From the NCBI RefSeq assembly GCF_005239225.2, contig NC_133287.1:16620519-16684518 (forward strand): 64,000 nucleotides of DNA. Reading direction: 5' to 3'. The DNA is from Populus alba (Eukaryota > Streptophyta > Magnoliopsida > Malpighiales > Salicaceae). Positions within the stretch are counted from its first letter, which is position 1; each line of letters starts with the position of its first letter. Made by a program: the position numbers and the translations under genes. The notes beneath the pieces were generated by a model. It saw nothing but the letters and a program-made list of their open reading frames with translations, had not been told where the DNA came from and ran no database searches. Positions 24,212 through 36,239 of the stretch are shown in pieces.

Positions 24212-24766
24212 GCTCTAAATAATGAAGTTAGCAGTGCTACCTCCTTGCTTCGAGTGCTATATTATAAAAACAAAAGTGGATCCTTGATGGTATGCTGTGA
24301 AGTCGATGAAATAAGTTGAGTTGTTGCTCACTTTGTATTTTAGTGTCTCGGGACGTTTGAGGTTAGGAAACAAGCCACCTCAATCTATTACGAGGTAAAC
24401 ATTACTGGACCAGGGTTTTATGCATCCTGTTGTAAATAGCTGGATTGGATTTGTACGTTATTTTAAGCCATGATTAGATCCGGTCATGGCATAGAATCAG
24501 GCAAGTTCTGGCTGCATTTACATGAAATCCAGTTATGCCCTAAAGAGAATACCTTTGTCTGTCATCGGAGAACACCAGCATTCCAAGACATTCCCAAGAA
24601 ACGAAGTACAGAATCACCAATATTCTTTATTAGTCTTGTCAGAGGGAACATTGGTATGCATCACTCCATGACTATATCGACAAGCACAGTTTTACAGACA
24701 AGCTTATGACATGATTCAAGTCTCAGGACATATCTTACAATCACAACCACAAATATTACTACTGCA
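24212..24766. other. Intergenic, 3' of the BURP gene
   Basis: Likely includes the 3' UTR of the minus-strand BURP gene. A 79-codon plus ORF (24470-24709) has no recognisable domain and is not supported. Confidence 0.45.
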
Positions 24767-25841
24767 TTATGAAAGCAAAGGCACCCAGACTATGTTATCT
24801 GCTGGGAAAACATGGCATACAGGGGCAGTTCCAGGCTTTATTTTCAGCACACGAAATGATGGGTTTTCAGGATCCCATTGAGAGGTGTCCATGTGGCAAA
24901 CACCGATAGCTTGAACTCTATCTCCATTCTCACCACCAAGTGAAATCTCATATAACCTGTTCCCACCTTCTTGGCTATGGCAATAATAAACTGCATAAGG
25001 GTAAGGCATGGTATGACATCCTATCACTTTTGGTACCAAGATCTCTCTAGGCTCCTCCACAATGGTGTAGTTTTGTATAGGTACAACTGGCTTTCTAAGA
25101 TGATTGGTGGTTAAGGCTTTTACTTGGGTTTCCGATCCAAAAGTGGCCTGTGCAAAATCAAGCATGGATTCCAAGGAAGTAGCACAGAACTTGGTCTCCC
25201 CTTCCATGAGTTCAAGTTCACATTGTGTTAGTGTATATTCCATGGCTTTGGCTTGAGGAGATTCTTTGGACAAAGAGAAAAATTCAAGAAGATAAGGTAA
25301 TTCTGCTAAAGAGAATGGAATCGAATTGGCTTCTTCTCTAGATATCAGATGAGGAGAAGTTGAAGGGTCTCTATAGTAGAAGTAAATTGGAAGTGTTTTT
25401 CCAACTTGCAGATCTTTTATGGTGAAGAAAATCTTGTCTGAAGGGTCCATATGATTCATATGTGATGATAGATGACCATGTTCATGGTTTCGATGATCAC
25501 CACCACCCCTAGTGTGCCTGGTTAGAAGATGATCATCCTTTGAAAGCTGTTGCAAATCAGGTTCTCGATTGTGTTGCAGACCGTTTGTATCATCATCCGA
25601 CACTTCTCTCCATCTTGTGTGAGTCATCTTTCTTGCACTAGAGTCTTTAGCAAACTGTTATCAAAGCAAATATATAAATTATTAAACCAGAAGAACCGGA
25701 TTTAGAAGCACTCATCTTGACAACAACAAATTAAAAATGAAAGAAAATCATGGAGGCAAGTGAAGAAGGGGAGACAAAGATTACCAGTAAAACAAGTAGA
25801 GAACAGAGGATAAGTCTCCAAGACAAAACATCAACACCCAT
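24767..25841 (-). CDS. BURP domain-containing protein
   Basis: Secreted, plant-specific BURP protein of 314 aa. Roles of the family include cell-wall and stress functions; the exact role here is unknown. CDS is the complement of 25841-25785 and 25654-24767. Exon 1 encodes a signal peptide (MGVDVLSWRLILCSLLVLL, phase 0, GT-AG intron), which an ORF scan from the downstream ATG would miss. A His/Asp-rich linker follows (residues 40-90). The BURP domain starts at 'KIFFTIKDLQVGKTLPIYF' and carries the full signature: CH pairs at 232, 244, 272 and 299, spaced X10, X26 and X25 exactly as the family requires. It ends 'FPADNIVWVPLL'. The linker lacks the long repeats of RD22-type members, so I do not assign a subclass. 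Confidence 0.93.
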
Positions 25842-27960
25842 CTCTGCTTCAGAAATCTTGAAATTAACCTTTCTTTCTTTCTACTTCTGCAAGTAAAAAT
25901 TTGTACACCAGCTGGATCAAATAAAATCTATTCTAACGTTTGAGATTATTTTTATTTCAAATATAAGAAATGATTCACACTAATATATTGAATTTTGCCC
26001 TAATTTGGCTAGTTGCAGACATCATATCAAACTGTATTGGGGTCAACTGTTCTGGCGGATAGTCTAAAAGGCACTTCAATCTAAGTCACCCCAGCTCAGA
26101 CATTCTTGGCTGTGCTTGATTTCTCCCATATGAACCCTTCCCTTGAAGATCGATTTCTAATATTATATTGATCATACTTCAAACAAGCAAATTAAATATT
26201 GTTCTGCACTTATCTCGGGTTCATATTTCTCTGCATGATGTAAGGCCACACTTGTATTGATGATGCAGGCACAAGGCCATAGAAGTATTCGGTTGACTTG
26301 ATATGGTTCCTTGATTAATTCCATCCTTGCTTAAATTGCGAAATCCAGATGTAATCATCGACCTATAGTCTAGTTACTGTAGCTGTTGAAATGCGAGATT
26401 CTCAAAGAAGTGCGCATTTGAAGAACCTTCATCCCTAATCCCACGTATTTATTGATGTAATCTATGGAAATGTACCTGGAAGTTCATTGTATCGTGTTTC
26501 AACTTGCGTTGTTAAGATCAAATTCATTTTCTATCTTGAAAGGTGGAAGGTTACCTGGCCCTATAAAATGTTGGAATGTCAACGTTCGGAAGTAGTGGAG
26601 TTGAATGTTGGTGAAATGGTAAGGCTGTGGGCGGCGCAGTGTTGAGCATGACTGCTCGAGGGTGGACTACAGATATTGCAACCTTACATACTTGTAGTGG
26701 TATCAACTTCAAGCCTTCCATTGCCATGAACTATAATACCCAACTAGGGTTCTTGGCTTTCTCAAAAAATAATAGCATTGTTGACTTTAACATGCCTGGA
26801 AATTGGAATACATGGGGAGATCTGTACCTTTTATGCGTCCCTGCCTCTTGATGCAAATTGGACCTCAACTAGTGCCTCTAACGTGGTAAAAATGTCGGTC
26901 ACTCTTGTCGATGATGCAGGTTGCAATATTCTCAAGAAGCTGCTCATACGCAAAATTGCAAGAATTTTATAAGGTGAACACGATCTGGTGCAGTACGTAT
27001 TTATGAGATGGAAATACGCGTCTCTGTTCATGTTGCCTTTTTATCCGACGGTTATCATTTCCCATATGTATTTTTATAAAAAGTTTTATCAAACATGGTT
27101 GACGTTCAAGAATTATAACATGTAAGAGAAAATTATTGGTAGTTAAATATATTTATATAAAATAACGAATTTAAGAAAATAAATGTATTAAAAAATGTAA
27201 TTTACCATTCATTTCGATCGTATGTAAAATAAATAAAATAGATCCATCAGTAAATGTTGTAATGAAACCCTTAATTCTACCTAGTTTTGGTTTTTTCGCA
27301 CTAAATTATGACCATCACATGAAACGTTTGGACATTGCGTGCTGAATATATTCCACGCAACAGTCTTTGATATGCACGAGGGTTTGAAATCCTTTCGAAA
27401 CTACACATCCTTCCAGTCTAAAAGCTCTTTTTCTTTCACATATTTTTTTTTACTTTCTTTTATATCTCATACCAAAAATTACATAACCTATATGGTACAA
27501 ATGAATTATATGTTAATAATTAAAAAATAAATTTTAAAATTTAGATTAAAAAAATTATCTTGATTTCAATCTTACCTAATTACAACGTTATTCTCTCAAA
27601 CCCTTATGACAACAACGTTGTTAGCTCCATCCTAGTAAAAATTTTCATTGTAGTTCAAACTTGTTAGAGAATAATTCTATTAATTTTAATAAACTAATAT
27701 TACCATAATAATAAAAAAAATATTTAAGTTAATACTAACCTTAAATCTTCTAAACTATGTATCAATCATGGGTTTTCATATGTACATAACCCAACATGCA
27801 CGTTCCTTGATTTCACTAAAAACTGAGGATAAACCCTATTAAAATGTTTCCAGACTTCATCACTAGAAAGGTATATCATCACTTCATCCATCACATCATG
27901 TGTATGATTTCATGTCATGTGCTAAGCAGTTATTAGAAACATAAATAATCTTTACAATCT
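25842..27960. other. Intergenic, upstream of the BURP gene
   Basis: The first few hundred bases should hold the BURP promoter. An open stretch at 26627-26851 without an ATG start reads 'LHTCSGINFKPSIAMNYNTQ' and has protein-like composition, but no family was recognised. It could be a decayed exon. The rest is AT-rich. Confidence 0.4.
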
Positions 27961-27964
27961 AGGT

Positions 27965-28800
27965 GTGATTGGAAAGTATTTAAGTTTTCTAAATGCAACA
28001 TTTTCTATGTGCAACAAGAGTCTTTTCCCTACCAGTTCTGGATTTATAACGAGCATGCCCACATGTTTTGCACTTGATCAACTCTATATTTTTAAGGTCG
28101 TACAACATGTAGAAAGTTTAAACAACATGTTAATTCTTTTGGTATCCTAATCTAAGGGGTTTCATCATGGATTTAGCAGCATAGAAGTTCACTTTCAGTT
28201 TATTCCCTTCAAGTAAAATGTTTTTTACCCATTCGACAATTTTACTCTAACTAACCTCACCTAGCCTATAATATGACTTGATGATGAACACTTCTGCAAT
28301 AATTGATAATTTACTATGCCTTATGCACTCATCCTATAATGGTTCGTTAGAGTCTTTCAAAAGATCAAAAAACTTGGTCATGTTTGCATTTAGTTCTTCA
28401 TTTACAATTGGACATTCACCTATATAACTCTGATTCATTTTCATTACATTCATAACAATGGTTCTATAAGGATTACTATTATTATTTACAACTCCATGCA
28501 CGTTGTTAAATGTAGAAGTTGACTCAACTATCATTTTTACTATGGTCTCATGAGGAACGTATAGTTTTCTGTATGCAAACCAACACATGTATTTCTCCAT
28601 GAACTCATTATGTAGAAGATGCATTGTTACAACATTCAAATCGAGAAATTTGTATTCTTACACCGCTCTCATGGGCATTTAATACCGTCATAACTAATAT
28701 TTCTTAGATAAAATGATGCGTAATTAATAAAACCATCAACCCCATTACAACAATCTATCATGTGCAACCTTTCGAGTGAATCTCGATACATCTATAAACA
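27965..28800 (-). mobile_element. CACTA (En/Spm) transposon relic, transposase-associated region
   Basis: Reading downward from about 28800, translated pieces follow the order of CACTA proteins. 'NGVDGFINYASFYLRNISYD' then 'GIKCP' resembles the transposase-associated domain. 'VVTMHLLHNEFMEKYMCW' matches its 'HLLKKGFM' block. 'HSKLSIIAEVFIIKS', 'ILLEGNKLKVNFYAAKSMM' and 'MLYDLKNIELIKCKTCGHAR' resemble the start of the transposase. Stops and frameshifts separate these pieces; the largest open part is 28334-28639. No terminal inverted repeats were found, so the limits are approximate. Confidence 0.65.
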
Positions 28801-29418
28801 ATCATCCATTACTTATATCAAACTATATACAATATTGATAACAACATTTATTAATTAATTATGTAAATTAAATAAACTAGCTAATATTAGTTTAATTCAA
28901 ACTTGTTCAATCTATTTTAATAGTACTCTTAATTCATTATCAAATTATCTATATAAATTCAAATTCCTATACATTTATCAAAATTCTCAACTCAGCAATA
29001 AAATTGACAAAATATAAAACAAACCATTTAAATAAGCCATGATTTATTTCATTACAAAAACCTAAAGTCACAAATTCAAACATAAATTTCATCAATTTAC
29101 AAAGAAACACAATTTTTTAAAATCTCAAACAAACAATAATATGTACAAAATCATACATTCAATTAACATATTTTTATGAAAAAAAAACTATAAAATAAGT
29201 AAATATTCAAACAAAATACATATACACCAAACATATACAATAAAAATTAACATTTTAAAATAAAATTTAAACAAAAAAGGGGTAATTTTATGGTAATTAA
29301 CCAACTTTTCTGTGCCTCAAAAGCAAATGTTATGAACACGTAATAACATCCCATAACAAAAATTAAAAGAAGCTCACTGTGAAAAGTAAAGAAATTGCCA
29401 AGAAGCAAGTTGCTTTAT
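28801..29418. other. AT-rich gene-free stretch
   Basis: Very AT-rich sequence between the CACTA and LINE relics. It may contain further CACTA remnants, but nothing codes recognisably. Confidence 0.4.
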
Positions 29419-30129
29419 CTACAATAAAACTGGGATATCTGACCAAAAATTGGAAGAAATAAGGGCAAGCAGGAAATATATATGTTTCCACGTGTTAACA
29501 GAACAATCCACTTTATGTCCATAAAGACCACATGAGAAACAAAGCGAGCGAATTCCTTCATTTTCCTCTCGCCATATTCTGCGTCCCGTCCTCAACTTAG
29601 AGATCAATGGCTTGCCTAGATCAACTTCGATGCAAACAGCAAGATTAGCCCTAGAACCTTTCAGCGTGGCTTCATCCACTTTTAACTGTTCTCCCCAACT
29701 TATCACCAATTTTCTGGAGAAAAAGCCAGTTATCATAATATTGATCAATATGCAATAATTCGGAATACGAACGAGGCTGCCGTTGACAGACTGTAAAGTA
29801 GTGATCCGAAACCCTCCAAGGGCCACCAAACAGAATACGTTGGCAATCCTAATCGGACGTGAATCTAGCAATTTATTCCCGGTATCAGCCAAGGTTACTG
29901 GTTGTTTCAACTTCCATGGTTGTTCCAACCTACTAACTTGGAACTCATAACCACCACGTTTACCAAATATCTTACATATAAAAGCGTCTTGTCATGGTTT
30001 GCAGATTCGTTTCTTATCAACAGCCGAAAGGTGAATTGTAGGGCAATCATCCTCTCGATCACTGTCCTGTTCAGATTTCTCATGGAATAAATCCAATCCA
30101 TTAACTACTGGAGTCAACCCATCAGCCAT
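29419..30129 (-). pseudogene. LINE retrotransposon ORF1 relic (DUF4283 and CCHC zinc knuckle)
   Basis: From an ATG at 30129 (MADGLTPVVNGLDLFHEKSE) the reading continues to 'ICKP*QDAFICKIFGKRGGY', a decayed form of the plant LINE 'PWQDALIVKLLGK' block. It then enters the long open part at 29928-29419. That part has 'LVRIPNYC', 'VDEATLKGSRANLAVCIEVD' and 'LGKPLISK', typical of DUF4283-type ORF1 proteins, then 'CFSCGLYGHKVDC', a CCHC knuckle short by one residue. In-frame stops and frameshifts make it non-functional. No ORF2 (endonuclease or reverse transcriptase) is present, which is unusual for a 5'-truncation-prone LINE. Confidence 0.75.
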
Positions 30130-30247
30130 AATTAGTCAGCGCCTCCTTGAAGTAGGCTTTCCGTTTAGGCTCCTCCTCCCCCATGAGTTCCTGAATATGG
30201 ACCAACCAAGTCCGCTTCCTCCACAGAAATCTCAGGATTGGTCGCGC

Positions 30248-30275
<28 letters not shown>
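30248..30275. repeat. (AG)n microsatellite
   Basis: Fourteen perfect AG units just upstream of the LINE ORF1 relic. They probably lie in the old element's 5' UTR or at its insertion border. Confidence 0.95.
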
Positions 30276-30278
<3 letters not shown>

Positions 30279-30489
30279 GCCTCCATTCCTTTTTATTGTC
30301 CTAAATTCTACACATGCATGGGGTTATTGCCAGAAAAGTCACAAGAAAATATTTGCAACGACGTGATATGATCATCTCAAAATGTCACGGTATTGGATTT
30401 TAGTAATCTAATAAAGATTGTGAGAAGGTACTACCACTTCGAGAGCCTATGATAGGACATAACCATCTGCACGCAAAAGGCAATATAGA

Positions 30490-30660
30490 ATCATGTTTTT
30501 TTTTTTTTTTAAATATCTATTTAAAATTATTTTTTTATATATTTAAATTATTTTGATATATTAATATAAAAATTAATTTTTTAAAAAAATATATATTTTA
30601 ATATATTTAAAAAAAAAACACATTTTGAACCAGCATCAAATACTACACTTTCAAATTCTC
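30490..30660 (-). repeat. Dispersed AT-rich repeat copy
   Basis: Contains the minus-orientation core 'ttattttgatatattaatat' and ends with 'ctacactttcaaattctc', like the other copies. Degenerate. Confidence 0.5.
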
Positions 30661-31084
30661 TAAAAATATATATATATAATATTTCATCTCCACCAAAAGC
30701 TTATTTAGCAATGCATTCAACTCCATTCAAACCAGCAGCTCTGAAATTAATCAAACTCATCATCACTACGTGGATTAATTTCTTATTTGTTTTCTTGATA
30801 ATCACATTTTTGTTTCTACTTGGTTGACAAATTGAATGGATCTTGGAATTCTAACGAGCTTGATTACCACTTTAACACCATGCCTACGTCACCAATCACC
30901 ACCTTTTAGGTATTATTATTAAATCCGGACCGATCTAGCAGGTCAATTTGATGGCTGGACCAATCCAAGTTTGTTAAAAAACCAGCTTGTACAATAATTC
31001 GGCAAAACCTGATTGATTCGGCAGGTCGGCCCATGATCCAATTGAACCTGAAGGAGATCCAATGTGTTTTTTTTTTCAAATGTG

Positions 31085-31960
31085 GTTTTTCTCCTATATC
31101 TTTTTTTTTAGTTGGTTAATAACACTTTTTAAAGTTTATTATATAAATATTAGAAAAATATTTTATATTTTTAATATGAGATTTAAAACTCTTTAGTATA
31201 TATACTTTATGTTTCAAGAAAAATATTATTTTTTTCAATGTGAGATTTGAAACCCTTTCATATATACACTCTATGTTATCAAGAAAAAAGTTATACCCTT
31301 TAGTATACTCTATGTTCCTAAAAAAAAAATATTTTTTTAATGTGGGATTTGAAGCCTATATAGTTCATAAGAAAAAAGTTATGTTTTTTTCAATGTAGGA
31401 TAAAAAACTTTTTGTTTAAATACTTCAACTTAAAAGGATAACATAGTATCTTTTCAATGTAAGATTTGAAGCCTTTTAATAAACATACTCCATGTTATCA
31501 AGAACAAAATTATTTTTTCAATGTGGGATTTGAAATTCTTTAGTGTATGTATTTTATGTTTCCCAAGAAAAAAAGTTATATTTTTTCAATGTGAGATAAA
31601 AAAAACCTTTTAGTTTAAATACTTCAACTTAAAAAAATAACATAATATCTTTTTAATGAAGTGGGAACAGAGTTGGTTGCTTTCTTAGAAGGAGACCTGA
31701 ATCGAAGGATTTGATTTAGCTAGTTTACTCATAATAATCATTGGGATTGATTACAAGTCTAGGAAGCTCTTTAATGTATATATACTATGTTCACTAGAAA
31801 TAAGTTATTTTTTCAATGTGGGATTTGAAATCCTTTAGTATATATACTTTATATTCACAAGAAAAAAATTATATTTTTTCAATATAAGAAAAAAAAAATT
31901 TGGTTTAAATACTTCAACTTAAAATGATAGCATAATATCTTTTTAATGTGTGATAAAAAA
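31085..31960. repeat. Tandem array of 'caatgtgggatttgaa' units
   Basis: About ten irregular units of roughly 60-75 bp. Each has 'tttcaatgtg(g/a)gat', 'ctttagtatatatacttta' and 'caagaaaaaagttat'. A longer-period variant with 'tttaaatacttcaacttaaa' recurs three times (about 31417, 31614, 31905), which suggests higher-order organisation. It is interrupted near 31660-31770 by unrelated sequence. No coding content. Confidence 0.65.
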
Positions 31961-32529
31961 ATTTTAAAAATATATTTTTTAAAATTTTATTATTCACAGC
32001 ATATATAACTTATATTCACATAGATTTTTTTTTTTTTTTTCATATAAAATATTAAACATTTTAAATATATTTTTTAATTTTCTAAATTAACTCGAGTTAA
32101 TCCAGTTGACCCAAAAAATCTAAAACCCAACCTCTTAACCGAATCAACCTCGGAACATGTATGATAATTATACTTTTAGAACCCGAAAAACAATATATGT
32201 TCCAACCCAGTAAACTTTTGACTGCTCTTTTGGTATCTAAAAGATACCTAGATAGCTCTCTCTTAATTAATCTGATAAAAAAAATTTACAGGAAAAAAAA
32301 AAAAAAAACTACTCGTAGATGTCACGTGGATATTGCCAAAATGAATCTGACTTTGGTAGGCAATGCCAACCAGCACAATGTCCATGTTCAATGTTGCTCT
32401 AGAATAAAATCAAACGTATTCCATAAAGCAAATTGTACAAAGAAAAAATCTAGAAAAGAACGGCAAATTGGTCATCCAATTCCACTCAGCTTTTACTTTG
32501 GTCTATAAAGCCAACACTATCTTATTTGT

Positions 32530-33520
32530 CAGTGTGATTATTCACTTTTCAAATAATTTTTTTATATTAAAATACATATTAATAATATATTTTTATATTT
32601 TTTAAAAGTTATTTTTAATATCAGTATATTAAAATAATTTAAAAACATTAAAAACATATTAATTTAAACTTAATAAAAAAATAAAAAAAAAATTAAATTT
32701 TTTTTAAAAATATTTTTGAAACGTAGAAACAAATAGGCATTTGTTTTCCGCTTTCTCACACATTAGCAGAAAACAAACACAATAACATATTTAGAAACAA
32801 TAAAATTTGCATTTTATGTTTCAATATCCACTAAAAAATTGAGTTTGAAACACAGGTTTTGTGCAGCAGTTTTTTACATGTTTTTTTAACTAAGTTTTGT
32901 AAATATTATTCTGGGAGTATGGCTGCAGTTACTTTTTAAAGTATTTTTCACTCGAAAATATATTAAAATAATATTTTTTATTTTTAAAAAATTATTTTTG
33001 ACATCAGCGCTTCAAAATGATCTGAAAATACCAAAAAATATTAATTTAAAGCAAATAAAAAAATAAAAAAAATTAATTTTTTTTTAAAAGTGTTTTTTAA
33101 ACGCAAAAACAAATAAGATAAATATTTTATCGAAATGTTTTATATATATTTTTTACTATACATAAACTTTAACTATAGTTTTTACCAAACACGTATTTAA
33201 ATCCAACTAACTATAACTAAAAATATTTTTTTCTAAACTTATTTTTTTAAAAAAAAATAACCATAAAAACTACCTAAAAAATAATCACACCCTACATAAT
33301 GTTGTCTCAAAACTGTCGAAAAGATATTTCTCAATTATTGAAGCTTAAAATTAAAGCGGTTGAGATTATTATTATTTTTTGTTTAAAATTATATATATAT
33401 ATATATATATAGTTTTGATATAATAATTTTAAAAATAAATTTTTTAAAAATAAAAATATATACTATTTTAATATATTTTCAAGTCAAAACAACACAAATA
33501 CCATTTTTATCTCATGAATC
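32530..33520 (+). repeat. Three dispersed AT-rich repeat copies
   Basis: Copies lie at about 32530-32740 (+), 32920-33112 (+) and 33380-33520 (-). The second is the best preserved here: 'tggctgcagttactttttaa' at its start, the core 'ttatttttgacatcagcgct' and an 'aaacgcaaaaacaaataag' end. The others are more decayed. Confidence 0.6.
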
Positions 33521-34059
33521 ATTATCCCATTTATACAGCTACATATTATTTCCAAGTTATACTAATTTTTCTCCGGACAAGTTGTTAGATACATGGAAAC
33601 GGTTAGTGTTTACTGTCAAAATTGTGCCTATATATAAAACAAAAATTAATAACATAAGCAGAGTTGTTGTATTTATAATTGGAGTCGATGGTTTTGTTTT
33701 CTATTCCTCTAATTCATCATATCCTTTTTTCTTAAATAAATCATCCTTGTAGATATGTTACAATAAGATCCTTTTGTATTTTTCTAATAAATACAAAATA
33801 GTATCCGTAAGAAATTAACTAAGTTAGATTATAGATTAGCGTTAAATAATGAATTATGTTTCAAGTGTGTGATTATTTTAGTTCCAGAAGGACCAAATCG
33901 TAAATTAATTGAGAATTAAGAGACTAGTTTGTTCTTTTCTGGTTCGAAAGTGGACAGCACTATTCGTGAATCAAGTTCCAGAAAAGAAAAGAGACAATTT
34001 CTTCGATAAGCGAGGCACCTAACCATTTATATATCCACTTATCAAGTTGACTTTAGATT
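33521..34059. other. Gene-free stretch
   Basis: AT-rich sequence between repeat copies. Nothing recognisable. Confidence 0.4.
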
Positions 34060-34490
34060 TTTCCTTTATATTTTTGCATTTTAAAAAAAATTTAAAATTT
34101 TTTTATTTCAAATTAATATATTTTTTAATATTTTTAAACTTTTTAATGTATTGATATTAAAAATAATTTTAAAAAAAAATAAAAAATATATTATTTTAAT
34201 ATATTTTTAATTAAAAAACAACTATAAATTTACTCTTAAATATCCCTGTACAACTTTTTTCGTGGATATTACTTGTTTGGCAGTGTGGTTGTGGTTACTT
34301 TTCAAATAGCTTTTCGTGTCAAAATGTATGCCAATGATATTTTTTGATTTTTTAAAAATTATTTTTGACATCAGCACATTAAAATGATTTGAAAACACTA
34401 AAAACATATTAATTTAAAGTTAATAAAAAAATTAAAAAAATTAAAAATTTTTTAAAAACACTTTTAAAACTAAGAAATAAACGGGCCATA
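34060..34490. repeat. Two AT-rich repeat copies in opposite orientation
   Basis: A minus copy (34060-34240) is followed by a plus copy (34270-34490). The plus copy holds the clearest core in the window, 'ttatttttgacatcagcaca' followed by 'ttaaaatgat', and ends 'cacttttaaaactaagaaa'. Head-to-head placement could form a large hairpin. Confidence 0.65.
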
Positions 34491-34624
34491 AAATCAAATC
34501 TAACCTCACACAAGAATAATAATAATAAAAAAGTTTCCTCTCTATTCTTGAAATAAATATATATCTTTTACAAAAGTCACAGCAACCCACTAACTCTTTT
34601 TTCCTACTTTTTTTTAACTCTCCG

Positions 34625-34967
34625 GCACAAATACTGTAGAACTAATAATATCAGGCTTGAATTTGTTCTCTTTGACAGGAATTCTGGGCGACCTTGATAA
34701 TCTCATAAATATATCAGCCTTTTCAGTTATTTAATTACAAAAAAAATGTATGGAGTTCCTTGCAGGTTACTAAGAACATAAGGGATCAGAGAAGGCAGGC
34801 ACAAATACTGTAGAACTAATAATATCAGGCTTGAATCTGTTCTCTTGATAGGAATTCTGGGCGACCTTGATAATCTCATAAATATATCAGCCTTTTCAGG
34901 TATTTAATTACAAAAAAATGTATGGAGTTCCTTGCAGGTTACTAAGAACATAAGGGATCAGAGAAGG
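34625..34967. repeat. 174-bp tandem duplication
   Basis: Units start at 34625 and 34799, both at 'gcacaaatactgtagaacta', and share 'gacaggaattctgggcgacc'-type sequence to 'gggatcagagaagg'. They differ by only a few substitutions and 1-2 base indels, so the duplication is recent compared with most repeats here. No gene recognised. Confidence 0.9.
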
Positions 34968-36239
34968 ATGATGCAATTTGTTCATCAATGATTACTTCCC
35001 AGAAATTGATACATTAGAATCTTATACAAGAACTGGTTATTAAATCTGAGCAGTAACTTCGAGCCAGCAGAATTCTCGCCAAACCAACTGTTGATTTTTC
35101 AATGATGTTGTCTCCTTCCCGCCTCCATCACCATGCCCTCTGGTTCGCAACAAAAAACTTGTTTAATTAGTTGTTTTTGTGGAAGAGAGCAGCACCCCAT
35201 CAAATTAAAAGCTTGAATATGAAAATCTGGAAACTGAAACTATTAAACTCTAGTTCGTACTACTGGGCTGTCCTGAAATTACAAGTTCAAACTTTGAACT
35301 TGAAAATTATGTTGCGTCACTAACGTGTGGGATATAAGAGTTGACAATACATGTGGAGACATCTAGATTCATATCTTTCTCCTGAAAATTGAGATCTTGT
35401 TGATTGAACGTGTTTTTTATTTGAAGGTCAACTTCTAGGTAGGCGAAAACTGAAGATAAATAGCACTGTTATGACGGGTACGCATGTCAGCATGAACACT
35501 CTATGCACCTCTCCCTCCTGTTTTATCCTGGAATTTTTCTGTACCTCACCAAAACTACTTAATTTTTAGCTTCTTTGTCTTTTCTGCAGAAATTTCTGTG
35601 GGCATCTTCTCTTGGTAGTCAACTTAAAACGGCATGATTTGTTCTCTACTATACAAAAACAAAGAAAGAAAAGACAAAAACAAAGAAAGAAAAGGAAAGG
35701 AAAGGAGGGATAGACAAGAAGTTTGACTACTTAAAGGAAAACAGGGAGGGATAGACAAAAAGTCTTAGTACATGTAAAAACAATCCCTATCGATGGGATT
35801 TAAAGATCTTCTAATGATAAAGTCAATAATTTTAAATAGAAAAAAGACACTAAATAAAAGAAGGAGCCTTAAATCCCAATAACAAGAGTCTTTGTTCTTG
35901 TTTTTTAGGTGTGATTAATGCTCTCGAAATATATGAGCTTTTAAAGTAAGAAAAGTTGTGAATCTCTTAACTCGGTAGATGAAGGAATATTTATAATCCT
36001 TGAACCTTGTTCTTTTTAGGAAAAAGAAAGACTAAGAAGTCATTAGATTCTGATGACATTAATGAAGGATAAATATATCTTATATATTATTAATAAAGGA
36101 CACATATCTTTTACACATCATTAATGAGATTGAAAATGTGATAGGCCCCTTGAGAGATCTTTTATACATCTATAAATGTAGAGATATGATTACTTTCTAC
36201 ATGAACAGTTTATAAAGATAGAATCATATGGTTCTAACA
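34968..36239. other. Gene-free intergenic stretch
   Basis: No domain or splice-compatible gene was recognised. Purine-rich 'aaagaaagaaaag' repeats occur at about 35660-35710. The last ~350 bp may belong to the LTR-like sequence that carries the minisatellite. Confidence 0.4.

Noticed and set aside
26627..26851. Possible small gene reading LHTCSGINFKPSIAMN
   Set aside because: No ATG start, no recognised family and no splice partner found. Recorded only as part of the intergenic entry.
32161..32508. 115-codon plus ORF
   Set aside because: Lys-rich and broken by an A run, without domain or splice support; likely chance.
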